This document shows positions 44,354-53,664 of a DNA stretch of 64,000 bases, in pieces. The stretch is from Lachnospiraceae bacterium. Its GTDB lineage: Bacteria; Bacillota; Clostridia; Lachnospirales; Lachnospiraceae. The DNA lies in assembly GCA_015057555.1 (NCBI GenBank), contig SVEC01000005.1, positions 1-64,000 on the forward strand. The letters run 5' to 3'. Made by a program: the position numbers and the translations under genes. The stretch's first letter is position 1; each line of letters opens with the position of its first letter. The notes below the pieces were generated by a model. The model saw only the letters and a program-made list of their open reading frames with translations. It did not search any database and had not been told where the DNA came from.

Positions 44354-44644
44354 TTACTCTGCGTCCTGTCTAACACAAAGATATCTGATAACAGATTCCA
44401 TAATACGAACTTTAGCTTCAATCTTAGCTGGACACTCTGCGTTACCGTCAAACTGAATGAAGTAGTAGTAGCCTTCCTTCATCTTCTGGATTTCGTAAGC
44501 TAATCTCTTCTTACCCCAGTCGTCAACATTTGTAACAGTACCGCCAGCCTTCTCGATAATGCTCTTAGCCTTATCAACAGCCTTTGCTCTAGCATCGTCA
44601 TCGATCTTTGTACTAACAACTAACGCTAATTCATACTTGTTCAT
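44354..44644 (-). CDS. rpsF: Small-subunit ribosomal protein S6
   Basis: 96 residues: MNKYELALVVSTKIDDDAR, DWGKKRLAYEIQKMKEGYYYF and RVMESVIRYLC-type end. First gene of the operon; AAGGAGGT lies 11 nt upstream. Rfam knows an S6/S18-responsive leader in this place; the 44645-44700 leader has a small hairpin but I cannot confirm the motif. Confidence 0.97.
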   Translation of the reverse strand: MNKYELALVVSTKIDDDARAKAVDKAKSIIEKAGGTVTNVDDWGKKRLAYEIQKMKEGYYYFIQFDGNAECPAKIEAKVRIMESVIRYLCVRQDAE

Positions 44645-44752
44645 GTTATTGCACCTCCTTATGGTCTAATGGCCTTCGATCTAGTCGAAAGCAAGGAATA
44701 TAAAAAATATATCACAGAGTTAGATATTACCATATTGAAAATATAAAAGCAA

Positions 44753-44785
44753 GGGGAAAATATAAGAATTCCTTACATTTTCCCC
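44753..44785 (-). terminator. Terminator of the chemoreceptor gene
   Basis: GGGGAAAAT/ATTTTCCCC, 15-nt loop, T-rich tail on the minus strand. Confidence 0.75.
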
Positions 44786-44820
44786 TGTTTTCGTGGTTTT
44801 TAAACTATAAGTTCAAAAAT

Positions 44821-46104
44821 CTATTCTATGACAAATGCACCAACAGTTTCTGCAATACCGTCAGCCACTGTCTTTAACTTGTCTGCTGCCTCGGTTACTT
44901 CACCAAAGCTACTTGCAACCTCTGCTGTCGCTGCTGATGTCTCCTGTGTACTTGCTGCATTCTCCTCAGCTATAGCTGAAAGACTTTCCACAACATTGAT
45001 AATCTCATCCTTTGCATCGTTAAGCTGAGCACTCTGCTCCTGGATAGATGAGATAGACTGAACGGAAGCCTCTACTGCATCAATAACTGCCTCAACTATA
45101 GACTGTACCTCTTCTACATTTCTACTCTGCTCCTCAACTATGCTCTTAACCATATACATAGTCTCAACTGCATTCTCAGAATCATCGATAAGCTCACTTA
45201 TCATAAGACCAATAGAATCTGTTGTTGCACCCGTCTGCTCTGCAAGATGCTGAATCTCATTAGCAACTACAGCAAAGCCTCTTCCTTGCTCACCAGCTCT
45301 AGCTGCCTCTATAGACGCATTTAAAGAAAGGAGGTTAGTCTCATCTGCGATACCACTAATCATATCAGTAGCACCCTTAATCTTCTGTGAAGACTCGTTA
45401 GTTCTGTTAGTCTGCTCTGAAATCTGCTCAATAGCTTCCATAACCTGGTCGTTAATCTTCTTAAGCTCAGCAAGGGACTGAGTAGCTCTCTCACTTGACT
45501 CCTTCATAATGGTTGTATTATAAGTAAGTCTCTCAATCTCACTATTAGTAGCCTCAAGCATATCGCCCATAATATTAACATTCTCAGTTGCCTTAACAGC
45601 ATCTCTCGCCTGAGAATTTGCACCCTCCGCAATATCATTTACAGCTCTCTCTACACCATCTACTGTAGAAAGAGTGGTCTGTGCATTGTTATCAAGTGTA
45701 TCTGCTGAATCTAACAAGGTTTGGGTATGAGTATTAATATCAGTGATTATGTAACGAAGCTCGTTCTTCATGCTATCAACTGCCTTGCAAAGGTCACCAA
45801 TAACATCATTTCTGTGAAGGAACTTTCCATCAATCTCATAAGTAAGCTGACCTGCTGCAACCTGCTTTACAGCTGCAGTTCCTGCTTCAATAGCCTTAAC
45901 AATGGAATTGGCTATAATAGGTGCCAATATAGTACACACCACAATAAATACAATAACTAAAGTTTTAATTAAATCATAAATATTATCAAACTGCTCTGGA
46001 TTATCTGCTAATGCTTCCCTTACCAAAAAATGCATAATTAACATAATAGTTAATCCCATAATTGCCACTGGCAAAGCCATCATAGCCGTAATTTTTCTCT
46101 TCAT
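44821..46104 (-). CDS. Methyl-accepting chemotaxis protein without a large sensor domain
   Basis: 427 residues from the Met at 46104 (TGGAGG 7 nt upstream). Two helices at about 8-32 and 45-70 with almost no periplasmic loop, HAMP ([20 protein letters not shown]), long coiled coil with signalling hairpin [20 protein letters not shown] (about 265) and glutamine/glutamate methylation regions. Receives its signal in the membrane or via HAMP. No che genes nearby, so it works with a distant array. Confidence 0.9.
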   Translation of the reverse strand: MKRKITAMMALPVAIMGLTIMLIMHFLVREALADNPEQFDNIYDLIKTLVIVFIVVCTILAPIIANSIVKAIEAGTAAVKQVAAGQLTYEIDGKFLHRNDVIGDLCKAVDSMKNELRYIITDINTHTQTLLDSADTLDNNAQTTLSTVDGVERAVNDIAEGANSQARDAVKATENVNIMGDMLEATNSEIERLTYNTTIMKESSERATQSLAELKKINDQVMEAIEQISEQTNRTNESSQKIKGATDMISGIADETNLLSLNASIEAARAGEQGRGFAVVANEIQHLAEQTGATTDSIGLMISELIDDSENAVETMYMVKSIVEEQSRNVEEVQSIVEAVIDAVEASVQSISSIQEQSAQLNDAKDEIINVVESLSAIAEENAASTQETSAATAEVASSFGEVTEAADKLKTVADGIAETVGAFVIE

Positions 46105-46236
46105 ACAAAAACCTCCAAATTTAGACATAATCAACTATAATAAATTATATCACATATTATTTATTTTACAATCTAATTTTCGTGTTTTTACACACCTATA
46201 ATAATATATTTTCTAAATATTTAGTTATATTTTTCA

Positions 46237-46265
46237 TTGCCATTTTATCTAGGTTTCTATATAAT
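46237..46265 (+). promoter_or_regulatory. metY promoter
   Basis: TTGCCA, 17-bp spacer, TATAAT, about 50 nt before the chosen start. No SAM riboswitch or T-box precedes it. Confidence 0.72.
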
Positions 46266-46314
46266 AGCAAATATGATGATAATGGCACATTTGCCACAAG
46301 GAGGTATATATATT

Positions 46315-47586
46315 ATGAGAGACGAAACTAAATGCCTTCACGCAGGTTATACACCTAAGAACGGAGAGCCTAGAGTTCTTCCAATAGTTCAAAGCACTAC
46401 ATATGTGTATGATTCTGCCGCAGAGGTTGCAGCTATATTTGATGACCCTACTAAGGGACTTTGTTACTCACGTTTTGGTAATCCTACAGTTATGGCTGTT
46501 GAAGAAAAGATTGCAGCTCTTGAAGGTGGTGTTGGTGCTATGTGTACCTCCTCAGGACAGGCAGCTTCTCTTCTTTCTATATTAAATATTTGCCAGGCTG
46601 GAGATAGTTTTATAAGCGTTCCTCAGATTTACGGTGGTACTATTAACCTTTTCTCTTATACATTTAAGAAGATGGGAATTGAGTGTATCTACGTAGATGC
46701 CTCTTGGTCAGACGAAGAGATTAAGGCTGCATTTAAGGAGAATACTAAGGCAGTGTTCGGTGAGACTATAGCTAACCCTGCACTTAATGTTTTTGATATT
46801 GAGAGATTTGCTAATATTGCTCATGAGCAGGGAGTGCCACTTATCGTTGATAATACATTTGCAACACCTGTTTTATGTAAACCTATCGATTTTGGTGCAG
46901 ATATTGTTATCCACTCAACTAGTAAGTACATGGACGGACATGCTGTTCAGGTTGGTGGTGTTATTATAGATAGCGGAAAGTTTGACTGGACTAATGGAAA
47001 GTTCCCTGAGCTAGTAGAGCCAGATGAGTCATATCACGGAATTTCTTATACTAAGCAGTATGGAAATATGGCTTACATCATCAAGGCTAGAATGCAGCTC
47101 ATGAGAGACTTCGGCGTTTACCCTGCAGCTCATTCAGCATTCTTACTTAATATGGGACTTGAGACTTTATCAGTTCGTATGAAACAGTACTGTGAGAATG
47201 CACTTACTGTTGCAAAGTATCTTAAGAATTCTCCAGCTGTTGAAAGCATTACTTATCCAGGACTTGAAGGTGATGATAATTACGAGCTTTGCCAGAAGTA
47301 CTTAAATGGAAATGCCAGCGGCGTTATCTCCTTTAACATAAAGGGTGGTCGTCCGGCGGCAGCTAAGTTTATGGATGCTCTTGACCTTGCATCTAATGAG
47401 GTTCACGTTGCAGATATTCGTACCTGTGTACTTCACCCAGCCAGCGAGACTCATCGTCAGCTTACTGATGAGCAGCTTGTAGCTGCAGGCATCGGACCTG
47501 GACTTGTTCGTTTCTCAGTAGGACTTGAGAATGTAGATGATATTATCGCGGATCTTGATAAGGCTTTGAAGGCTGCATTAGCATAA
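46315..47586 (+). CDS. metY: O-acetylhomoserine sulfhydrylase / Cys-Met metabolism PLP enzyme
   Basis: 423 residues from the ATG at 46315 (AAGGAGG 11 nt upstream; the frame extends to 46237 through the promoter). PLP-binding Lys in HSTSKYMDGH (about 205), N-terminal LHAGYTPKNGEPRV with the PLP-phosphate motifs, SSGQAASLLSILN. The 420-residue length and PEP/LP pattern fit O-acetylhomoserine sulfhydrylase (direct sulfhydrylation to homocysteine), though methionine gamma-lyases look similar. Monocistronic; followed by structured element C. Confidence 0.88.
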   Translation: MRDETKCLHAGYTPKNGEPRVLPIVQSTTYVYDSAAEVAAIFDDPTKGLCYSRFGNPTVMAVEEKIAALEGGVGAMCTSSGQAASLLSILNICQAGDSFISVPQIYGGTINLFSYTFKKMGIECIYVDASWSDEEIKAAFKENTKAVFGETIANPALNVFDIERFANIAHEQGVPLIVDNTFATPVLCKPIDFGADIVIHSTSKYMDGHAVQVGGVIIDSGKFDWTNGKFPELVEPDESYHGISYTKQYGNMAYIIKARMQLMRDFGVYPAAHSAFLLNMGLETLSVRMKQYCENALTVAKYLKNSPAVESITYPGLEGDDNYELCQKYLNGNASGVISFNIKGGRPAAAKFMDALDLASNEVHVADIRTCVLHPASETHRQLTDEQLVAAGIGPGLVRFSVGLENVDDIIADLDKALKAALA

Positions 47587-47601
47587 ATCCAAAATAATTA
47601 T

Positions 47602-47735
47602 AAGAAGGCTGTGCATTTTTAACTTTATGGCCGACCTGCCTAGGGTCGGTCCACGCTGACACGTGCTTCGCAATGGTCAGCTTAGTCCCGACCACTGTCG
47701 CGGTCGGATTGTAGGTTATCTCGCACAGCCTTCTT
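47602..47735 (+). ncRNA. Structured 3'-UTR element, minimal form (copy C)
   Basis: Begins 15 nt after the metY stop, same strand. A 13-bp perfect stem (47602-47614 with 47723-47735) encloses the core 47629-47707. The core pairs CCGACC/GGTCGG, GGTCGG/CCGACC and GCTGAC/GTCAGC; the apical loop is longer (GTGCTTCGCAAT). Internal loops TGCCTA and CTGTCGC equal those of copy A. The closing stem is followed by TTTATTTT, so it could also end transcription. A separate hairpin CTGATT/AATCAG lies at 47742-47759. Confidence 0.72.
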
Positions 47736-47741
47736 TATTTT

Positions 47742-47759
47742 CTGATTATTCACAATCAG
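47742..47759. terminator. Small hairpin between metY unit and the convergent gene
   Basis: CTGATT with AATCAG, 6-nt loop; weak terminator for the gene at 47768 or the plus-strand unit. Confidence 0.45.
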
Positions 47760-47767
47760 TTACTTCA

Positions 47768-48019
47768 TTATAGATTTACTTGCTCCAAGCACACTGGCAA
47801 ATCACAATCTTCCATAGCTATAATCGGAAAGCTTGCTCTGGTTTCACCTGCAAAATAATCTCTTAGTTCAATCTCTTTTTCGTGTAGCTCTATACTAAAG
47901 CCACAACCCTGTCTAACTCCAAAGACCTGCTCTAGCTGTGGTTTATAATCCTTATTTGTATCTAGAACGCAGTACCTTACATGGCCATGCTCTGTTTTAT
48001 AAATAATCTTCTTATTCAT
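47768..48019 (-). CDS. Small hypothetical protein
   Basis: 83 residues from the ATG at 48019, with AGAGGTGA upstream; the frame has an in-frame TTG at 48025 too close to that site. Composition is balanced and soluble (VFGVRQGCGFSIELHEKEIELRDYF). No family recognised. Starts 12 nt after the MBL gene's stop and probably shares its operon. Confidence 0.7.
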   Translation of the reverse strand: MNKKIIYKTEHGHVRYCVLDTNKDYKPQLEQVFGVRQGCGFSIELHEKEIELRDYFAGETRASFPIIAMEDCDLPVCLEQVNL

Positions 48020-48031
48020 CCCCAATCACCT

Positions 48032-48928
48032 CTACTTTATCTTCCACTTCAAATAGTTATCTTCATTAGCTACCACAAGCTCTCCTTGATTATACAGATA
48101 AGTAAGATAGGTTTTTACTATTCCACCCTCAACCGCATACTTATATAGACTTAGCTTAAGACCTCGCCTATTATAGAACATACTTATAATCTCATCTAGG
48201 TGGCGTGGCTCTTCACATATTTCTCTTATAAGAGCTATATTTTCCTCCATACACTTTTTATTATAATCACATAGGGACTTAATCTTCTTGACAGGTTGGG
48301 CATGATAAGGAATATAAAGAGCTGCTTTTATTGTCTTAAGCTTCTCCAAGGTCTCCAGCTGAGTGCCAGGGTCATACACATAGGTAAGAGGATGCTTATC
48401 TAGTGTTTCCCTGCTTACCACTGCATCCCCCACAAATAATACATCATCTAAGGTTCGAACCCCTACCTGTGATAAGCTGTGACCATTTAACTCCACCAGC
48501 TCTATACCATCCGGCAATGTAGCCTTAGCTATATCCATACACTCTGTAGGAGTGGCATAGAAATAATTGTTAAGAATCTCATTAATAGGCTTTGCTCCCC
48601 AAATTATAGCCGGACATATATCATAATTTGACACAAGAGCAGCATTTACTTTGGTCGCATATATAGGGCAATCATACTTTTGCTTAAAGTAATGATTACC
48701 TCCTGTATGGTCCGCGTGATAGTGAGTATTGATAATCATTTTTACAGAAAATCCTGCATTAACCAGACGCTTGTCAATGACCCTGGCCACAGTTGAGTCC
48801 ACTCCCGAATCTATAAGACACACCTCTCTTTGACCGGAGTTTGCCCTTGTTCCCAAATCGAATATTCCAACTTGAAATGGTCCTGATATATAATATGTCT
48901 TCTCTCCAACTTGAATTAATTCATTCAC
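48032..48928 (-). CDS. Metallo-beta-lactamase-fold hydrolase
   Basis: 298 residues. The zinc-binding motif appears as NTHYHADHTGGNHYF (about 70), with further ligands in ELNGHSLSQVG (about 150) and DAVVSRETL (about 170). Residues 230-298 add a winged-helix-like tail (RHLDEIISMFYNRRGLKLSL). This group (glyoxalase II-like, with C-terminal extension) hydrolyses thioesters or phosphoesters, the substrate being undetermined. Upstream of the small gene at 47768. Confidence 0.88.
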   Translation of the reverse strand: MNELIQVGEKTYYISGPFQVGIFDLGTRANSGQREVCLIDSGVDSTVARVIDKRLVNAGFSVKMIINTHYHADHTGGNHYFKQKYDCPIYATKVNAALVSNYDICPAIIWGAKPINEILNNYFYATPTECMDIAKATLPDGIELVELNGHSLSQVGVRTLDDVLFVGDAVVSRETLDKHPLTYVYDPGTQLETLEKLKTIKAALYIPYHAQPVKKIKSLCDYNKKCMEENIALIREICEEPRHLDEIISMFYNRRGLKLSLYKYAVEGGIVKTYLTYLYNQGELVVANEDNYLKWKIK

Positions 48929-49179
48929 GTTTATTACCTCGATACAATAGTTTCAATATATTATTATCCTATGTTTATCCATATATTCTTTGTTTAAAAT
49001 ACATTCAACTTCTATCCACACCTATTTTACAAAATCACGTATCCATTTTCAATGTATTTCAAATCCATATTTGTCAACTTAGTTTTGTCACACATACCAC
49101 TACATCCACATAATATAAAATTATATAACAAATAGTGTGCAGACTTATACTCACATTATTAATTTAGGAGGGAGTCAAC

Positions 49180-49569
49180 TTGGAACAATATAGAGTAACC
49201 GGACGTGGTTCTTTTAATCACAATATGAACGACCGCTGTAATCAAAACAGACAGATGACAAACAGCGGCAGACAGATGGCAAATAATAGACAATTGTCTA
49301 TGTCATCAAGAGCTCATATGACAATGTCAAACAATCATTCCCAGGAACAGTGTGACAGCTGCTCTGATATGCATATTATGCCTATTATGGATAAAAAAGA
49401 CTTCGATTGCAAGGACAACAATCATCATATGAGTCACATGACCTTAGGAATGGGATATGTACCAATGCAGGAATGGGGAGATATTTACGACCTTGAAACT
49501 GCACATTGTCAGGGTACAATTTTCCCTGATTTGAATTTTGTATTTTGTGGTGCAAGGGGGAAAATGTAA
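49180..49569 (+). CDS. cotJA: Spore coat protein CotJA with Asn/Met-rich extension
   Basis: 129 residues starting at TTG 49180, chosen because AGGAGGGAG lies 7 nt before it. The C-terminal 45 residues (GMGYVPMQEWGDIYDLETAHC) are CotJA-like. The N-terminal 85 residues are rich in Asn, Met, Gln and His (NMNDRCNQNRQMTNSGRQ) and look unstructured; they are longer than in the short Bacillus protein. Made in the mother cell with CotJB and CotJC, and helps assemble the inner coat layers. The next gene starts inside its stop codon region. Confidence 0.85.
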   Translation: MEQYRVTGRGSFNHNMNDRCNQNRQMTNSGRQMANNRQLSMSSRAHMTMSNNHSQEQCDSCSDMHIMPIMDKKDFDCKDNNHHMSHMTLGMGYVPMQEWGDIYDLETAHCQGTIFPDLNFVFCGARGKM

Positions 49570-49832
49570 TGAGACAGATGGGACAGTCAGAATTATTTAA
49601 TTACATTAATCAGGTATCATTTATGTTAGATGATATTACCTTATATCTTAATACCCACCCAACCTGCCAACAGGCAATAGCTAAGTACAATTACTACAAG
49701 GACATTCGCAAGGAAGCCATAATAATATACACAGAAATGTACGGACCTATCTGCAAATATGATGTAAATGTAAATAATCATTGGGACTGGGTTAACAAGC
49801 CTTGGCCTTGGGAAGGAGAGTGTGGACGCTAA
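49569..49832 (+). CDS. cotJB: Spore coat protein CotJB
   Basis: 87 residues from the ATG at 49569, which overlaps the cotJA stop as TAATG. Short helical protein with NYINQVSFMLDDITLYLNTHP and TEMYGPICKYDVN; matches CotJB in size and pattern. Translationally coupled. Confidence 0.88.
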   Translation: MRQMGQSELFNYINQVSFMLDDITLYLNTHPTCQQAIAKYNYYKDIRKEAIIIYTEMYGPICKYDVNVNNHWDWVNKPWPWEGECGR

Positions 49833-50464
49833 TGTGGGTATATGAAAAAAGACTTCAGTTTCCTGTAAATATCAAGGAGACAAATGCAAAGCTTGCACAG
49901 GCTATTATTAGCCAGTTTGGAGGTCCTGATGGAGAGCTTGCCGCTTCTATGCGCTATCTTTCACAGCGCTACTCCATGCCTTACAAGGAGGTTATGGCAA
50001 CCTTAAATGATATCGGCACCGAAGAGCTTGGACATCTCGAGATTGTTGGTACTATCGTTTATCAGCTTACCAAGGACTTATCCTTAGAAGAAATCAAGGC
50101 TTCTGGTTTTGACAAATACTATGTAGACCACACCTTAGGTCTCTGGCCACAGGCTGCCGGCGGTGTTCCATTTAATGCAAATCAGTTCCAGAGCAAGGGT
50201 GACCCTATCACCGATTTATTCGAAGACTTAGCCGCTGAGCAAAAGGCTCGTTCTACCTACGACAACCTTCTTCGTCTCACTAAGGACTATCCTGACGTAT
50301 ATGAACCTCTTAAGTTCCTTAGAGCTAGAGAGATTGTACACTTCCAGAGATTCGGAGAGGCCATAAGACTTGTTCAGGATAAGCTCGACGAGAAGAATTT
50401 CTACGCATTCAACCCTGCCTTCGATAAGGTGGCACCATGCATAGATATGAACAAGTGTAAGTAA
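49832..50464 (+). CDS. cotJC: CotJC, manganese-catalase-type spore coat protein
   Basis: 210 residues from the ATG at 49832, again TAATG with cotJB. Ferritin-like fold of manganese catalases: EELGHLEIVGTIV (about 65) and the second metal motif AREIVHFQRFGEAI (about 165). Probable dismutation of hydrogen peroxide in the coat. Element D starts 9 nt after the stop. Confidence 0.92.
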   Translation: MWVYEKRLQFPVNIKETNAKLAQAIISQFGGPDGELAASMRYLSQRYSMPYKEVMATLNDIGTEELGHLEIVGTIVYQLTKDLSLEEIKASGFDKYYVDHTLGLWPQAAGGVPFNANQFQSKGDPITDLFEDLAAEQKARSTYDNLLRLTKDYPDVYEPLKFLRAREIVHFQRFGEAIRLVQDKLDEKNFYAFNPAFDKVAPCIDMNKCK

Positions 50465-50473
50465 TATTCAAAA

Positions 50474-50597
50474 AGGGTGCTGGCGTTGTTACTTCTTGGC
50501 CGGCCTGCATAGGGTTGGTCCACGCTGACACTAAAAACGGTCAGCTTAGTCCCAACCACTATCGCGGCCGGAATATAGTTTATCTCGCCAGAACCCT
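50474..50597 (+). ncRNA. Structured 3'-UTR element, minimal form (copy D)
   Basis: Begins 9 nt after cotJC. Closing stem AGGGTGCTGGC with GCCAGAACCCT (one mismatch) around the core 50498-50571. Compared with A and C, helix 2 is GGTTGG/CCAACC where they have GGTCGG/CCGACC: both sides changed together. Apical loop is ACTAAAAACG. The 3' linker AATATAGTTTATCTCGC is nearly that of copy A's ATATAATTAATAATCGC. Confidence 0.72.
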
Positions 50598-50631
50598 GTA
50601 ATACTCAAAGCACCTTACTTATAATCCGTAT

Positions 50632-52107
50632 TTACTTCTCTTTTAAATTTGTCATAACCGGTTCGCTTGTGAGATCCACGCCCAGCTTTTTGAAGGTCTT
50701 AATATCTACATCAGAAAGCATATCTGAGGTGTGAACCTGACAGCCCTTAAGCTTAGGAAGCTGATCCATAGCAATCTTTGCTCTAGGATCATCTAAGGCT
50801 GAAAGTGCAAGAGCTATAAGCACCTCATCTAAGTGAAGTCTAGGATTCTTCGCTCCCAAGTGGTTAGTCTTTAATGCCTGTATAGGCTCAAAGGCATTTG
50901 GTGCTACAAGATGAGCATCGTCCGCTAATCTACCTAGATATTTCAATGCATTCAATATAAGTGCTGATGATGCTCCTAGAAGCTCACTTGTCTTAGAGGT
51001 TATAATCGTACCATCCTCAAGCTCTATAGCAGCGGTTGGAACTCCAAGCTTCTCAGCTCTTTCCTTAGCTGCAACAGTAACCTTACGGTCATCAGTAGTA
51101 ATCTTTGCATTCTTCATAAGAAGCTCAATCTTATAGATTTCACTTTCTACGTCATCTCCCAGAGCCATACTATTAAGATATCTGTAGTATCTTCTAATAA
51201 TCTCCATACGAGATGCCTCACAAACCACATCCTCATCTACGATACAATTACCAACCATATTTACACCCATATCAGTAGGTGACTTGTATGGATTCTCACC
51301 ATAGATTTTCTCAAATATAGCATTAAGCACAGGGAAAATCTCTATATCTCTATTATAATTAACTGTGGTCTCTTCATAAGCCTCAAGGTGATATGGGTCA
51401 ATCATATTTATATCATTTAAATCAGCTGTAGCTGCCTCATAGGCAAGGTTAACAGGATGCTTAAGAGGAAGATTCCACACTGGGAAGGTCTCGAACTTCG
51501 CATATCCAGACTTGATACCCCTTTGGTTATCCTGATAAAGCTGCGAAAGGCAGGTTGCCATCTTTCCACTTCCCGGACCTGGAGCAGTTACCACCACAAG
51601 CGGTCTTTCAGTTTCAATGTAGTCATTCTTACCGAAGCCTTCATCGCTTACTATTAATGGAACATTTGTAGGATATCCTTCTATAGCATAATGTCTATAA
51701 ACCTTTATGCCCTTCTTCTCAAGCTTCTCCTTAAATGCTGCTGCTGCCGGCTGACCTGAGAACATAGTAACTACAACACTGCCTACATAAAGACCGCAAG
51801 CAGTATACTCCTCAATAAGTCTCAATACATCCTTATCATAGGTAATACCAAGGTCCTCACGCTGCTTGTTCTTTTCTATGGCATCTGCGCCAATGACAAT
51901 AACAACCTCTGCATGGTCTGCAAGGTTAAGAAGCATCTTAAGCTTACTATCTGGAGCAAATCCAGGCAATACTCTAGAAGCATGATAATCATCAAAAAGC
52001 TTACCGCCAAATTCCAGATAAAGCTTATCTCCAAACTTGTCAATTCTCTCCTTAATGTATTCTGATTGAATTTTTAAATATTTGTCATTGTCAAATCCTA
52101 TCTTCAT
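50632..52107 (-). CDS. DUF1846 family protein
   Basis: 491 residues from the Met at 52107 (AGGAAG upstream). N-terminal DNDKYLKIQSEYIKERIDKF, APGPGSGKMATCLSQLYQDN (a P-loop-like phosphate-binding segment, about 190), and the motif NHLGAKNPRLHLDEVLIALA near the C-terminus are DUF1846 marks. The family is widespread in anaerobic Firmicutes and Bacteroidota, with an NTP-binding-like region; substrate unknown. Monocistronic. Confidence 0.92.
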   Translation of the reverse strand: MKIGFDNDKYLKIQSEYIKERIDKFGDKLYLEFGGKLFDDYHASRVLPGFAPDSKLKMLLNLADHAEVVIVIGADAIEKNKQREDLGITYDKDVLRLIEEYTACGLYVGSVVVTMFSGQPAAAAFKEKLEKKGIKVYRHYAIEGYPTNVPLIVSDEGFGKNDYIETERPLVVVTAPGPGSGKMATCLSQLYQDNQRGIKSGYAKFETFPVWNLPLKHPVNLAYEAATADLNDINMIDPYHLEAYEETTVNYNRDIEIFPVLNAIFEKIYGENPYKSPTDMGVNMVGNCIVDEDVVCEASRMEIIRRYYRYLNSMALGDDVESEIYKIELLMKNAKITTDDRKVTVAAKERAEKLGVPTAAIELEDGTIITSKTSELLGASSALILNALKYLGRLADDAHLVAPNAFEPIQALKTNHLGAKNPRLHLDEVLIALALSALDDPRAKIAMDQLPKLKGCQVHTSDMLSDVDIKTFKKLGVDLTSEPVMTNLKEK

Positions 52108-52236
52108 AATTATTCTTCCTGTCATTATATTTTAAATAGCTTCAACTAGTAAATGGTCAAGAGCATACCAAACTATTTTATCCCCTGACCACTCTACTAT
52201 CATATCATTTACTTCAAATTATATCAAGCAAAAACC

Positions 52237-53637
52237 CTAGTTATTTTCTGGTATTTTACTAATTATATCCCTATTAGTTTTAACCAAAAATATAGCTGTC
52301 ATAGTCATAAACATAAGCTCTGCTATTGGAAATGCATACCATACATAGTTTACATTTCCAAGACGAGCCAAAAGGTAGGCCGCCGGAAGTAGTACTACCA
52401 GCTGACGACATATGGATGTAATCATACTGTACACCGCATTGCCCAAGGCCTGGAACACCGAGCCTCCTATTATACAAAAGCCTGCTAATAGGAAATGTAG
52501 GCTTATGATTCTAAGTGCCGGAATACCCATGGAAAGCATATGCTCCGAAGCCTTAAATAGCATAAGCAATGGCTTAGGAAATACATTGAATATCAAGGCA
52601 CCAACGCACATAATGGAAATAGCGTACACCATACTTAGCTTAATGGTATCCACCATACGCTTCTTATTCTGGGCACCATAGTTATATGCAATAATCGGAA
52701 TCATACCATTGTTAAATCCAAATATAGGCATAAATATAAAGCTCTGTAGCTTGAAATACACGCCAAATACAGCTGCTGCAGTGGAAGAAAATGCCATAAG
52801 TATCTGATTCATACCATAGGTCATAACTGAGCCTATGGACTGCATAATAATAGACGGAACACCAACCTTATAAATCTTTCCAATAATCCTTCCAGATGGT
52901 CTAAAGCCCTTAAAATCAAGCTTAATTTCGTAATTATATTTTAAGTTCATAATTATAGCTGCAATTCCAGCAATAATCTGTCCTATAACGGTTGCTATGG
53001 CAGCACCTGATACTCCCATATCAAGAACAAAAATACAAATAGGGTCCAATATAAGATTTATAATCGCACCTATAAGCTGTGTAACCATTGCATACTTTGT
53101 CTTACCTGTAGACTGCAGTAATCTCTCAAATATAAACTGAGTATAAATTCCAAAGGAAAAACAGCATACTACAGTAAGATAATCCACTCCGTACTCTACT
53201 ATATCAATATTATTAGTCTGGACCTCATAAAATGGTCTTACCACAGTAAGTCCCAAAACCAAGAATATTATAGCATTAATACCTGCGAGAAATATGCCAT
53301 TTTTTGCAGATGAATTTACATTATCATAATCCTGCTCCCCTAAGGATTTAGAAAGTAATGCATTTACACCAACACCCATGCCTCCGCCAAGTGCAATCAT
53401 CAGGGTTTGCATAGGAAAGGCCAGGGACACCGCTGTAAGAGCGTCCTCGCTTATCATTGCCACAAATATACTATCCACTATGTTATATAATGCTTGAACC
53501 AGCATAGATAACATCATAGGCAGGGACATGCTAAGTAACAGCTTATTAACTGGCATTGTTCCCATCTTATTTTCCACAATAATCTTATTATCCCCGCTAA
53601 TATCAAATACGTCATTTTCAATTCTGTCTTCTACCAT
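52237..53637 (-). CDS. MATE-family efflux protein
   Basis: 466 residues with 12 hydrophobic helices. Conserved starts of both halves: SMPMMLSMLVQALYNIVDSIFV (about 35) and the equivalent SIIMQSIGSVMTYGMNQILM (about 265). Exports drugs or metabolites with Na or H exchange. The AACCT-type ribosome site is GGTGCAACA; start moderately sure. Follows the phosphoesterase gene on the same strand by 27 nt. Confidence 0.93.
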   Translation of the reverse strand: MVEDRIENDVFDISGDNKIIVENKMGTMPVNKLLLSMSLPMMLSMLVQALYNIVDSIFVAMISEDALTAVSLAFPMQTLMIALGGGMGVGVNALLSKSLGEQDYDNVNSSAKNGIFLAGINAIIFLVLGLTVVRPFYEVQTNNIDIVEYGVDYLTVVCCFSFGIYTQFIFERLLQSTGKTKYAMVTQLIGAIINLILDPICIFVLDMGVSGAAIATVIGQIIAGIAAIIMNLKYNYEIKLDFKGFRPSGRIIGKIYKVGVPSIIMQSIGSVMTYGMNQILMAFSSTAAAVFGVYFKLQSFIFMPIFGFNNGMIPIIAYNYGAQNKKRMVDTIKLSMVYAISIMCVGALIFNVFPKPLLMLFKASEHMLSMGIPALRIISLHFLLAGFCIIGGSVFQALGNAVYSMITSICRQLVVLLPAAYLLARLGNVNYVWYAFPIAELMFMTMTAIFLVKTNRDIISKIPENN

Positions 53638-53664
53638 TGTTGCACCTCTTAAAAATTAATCCAA

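Noticed and set aside
44645..44700. rpsF leader resembling the S6/S18-responsive motif
   Set aside because: A small hairpin exists, but I could not identify the conserved bulge of the known motif with confidence.
46105..46236. SAM-I riboswitch or T-box upstream of metY
   Set aside because: The gap is short and AT-rich, without the paired kink-turn or tRNA-specifier features expected.
49080..49175. SigE or SigK promoter for cotJABC
   Set aside because: Weak matches only (for example CATACCAC near 49095); no -35/-10 pair with correct spacing could be defended.
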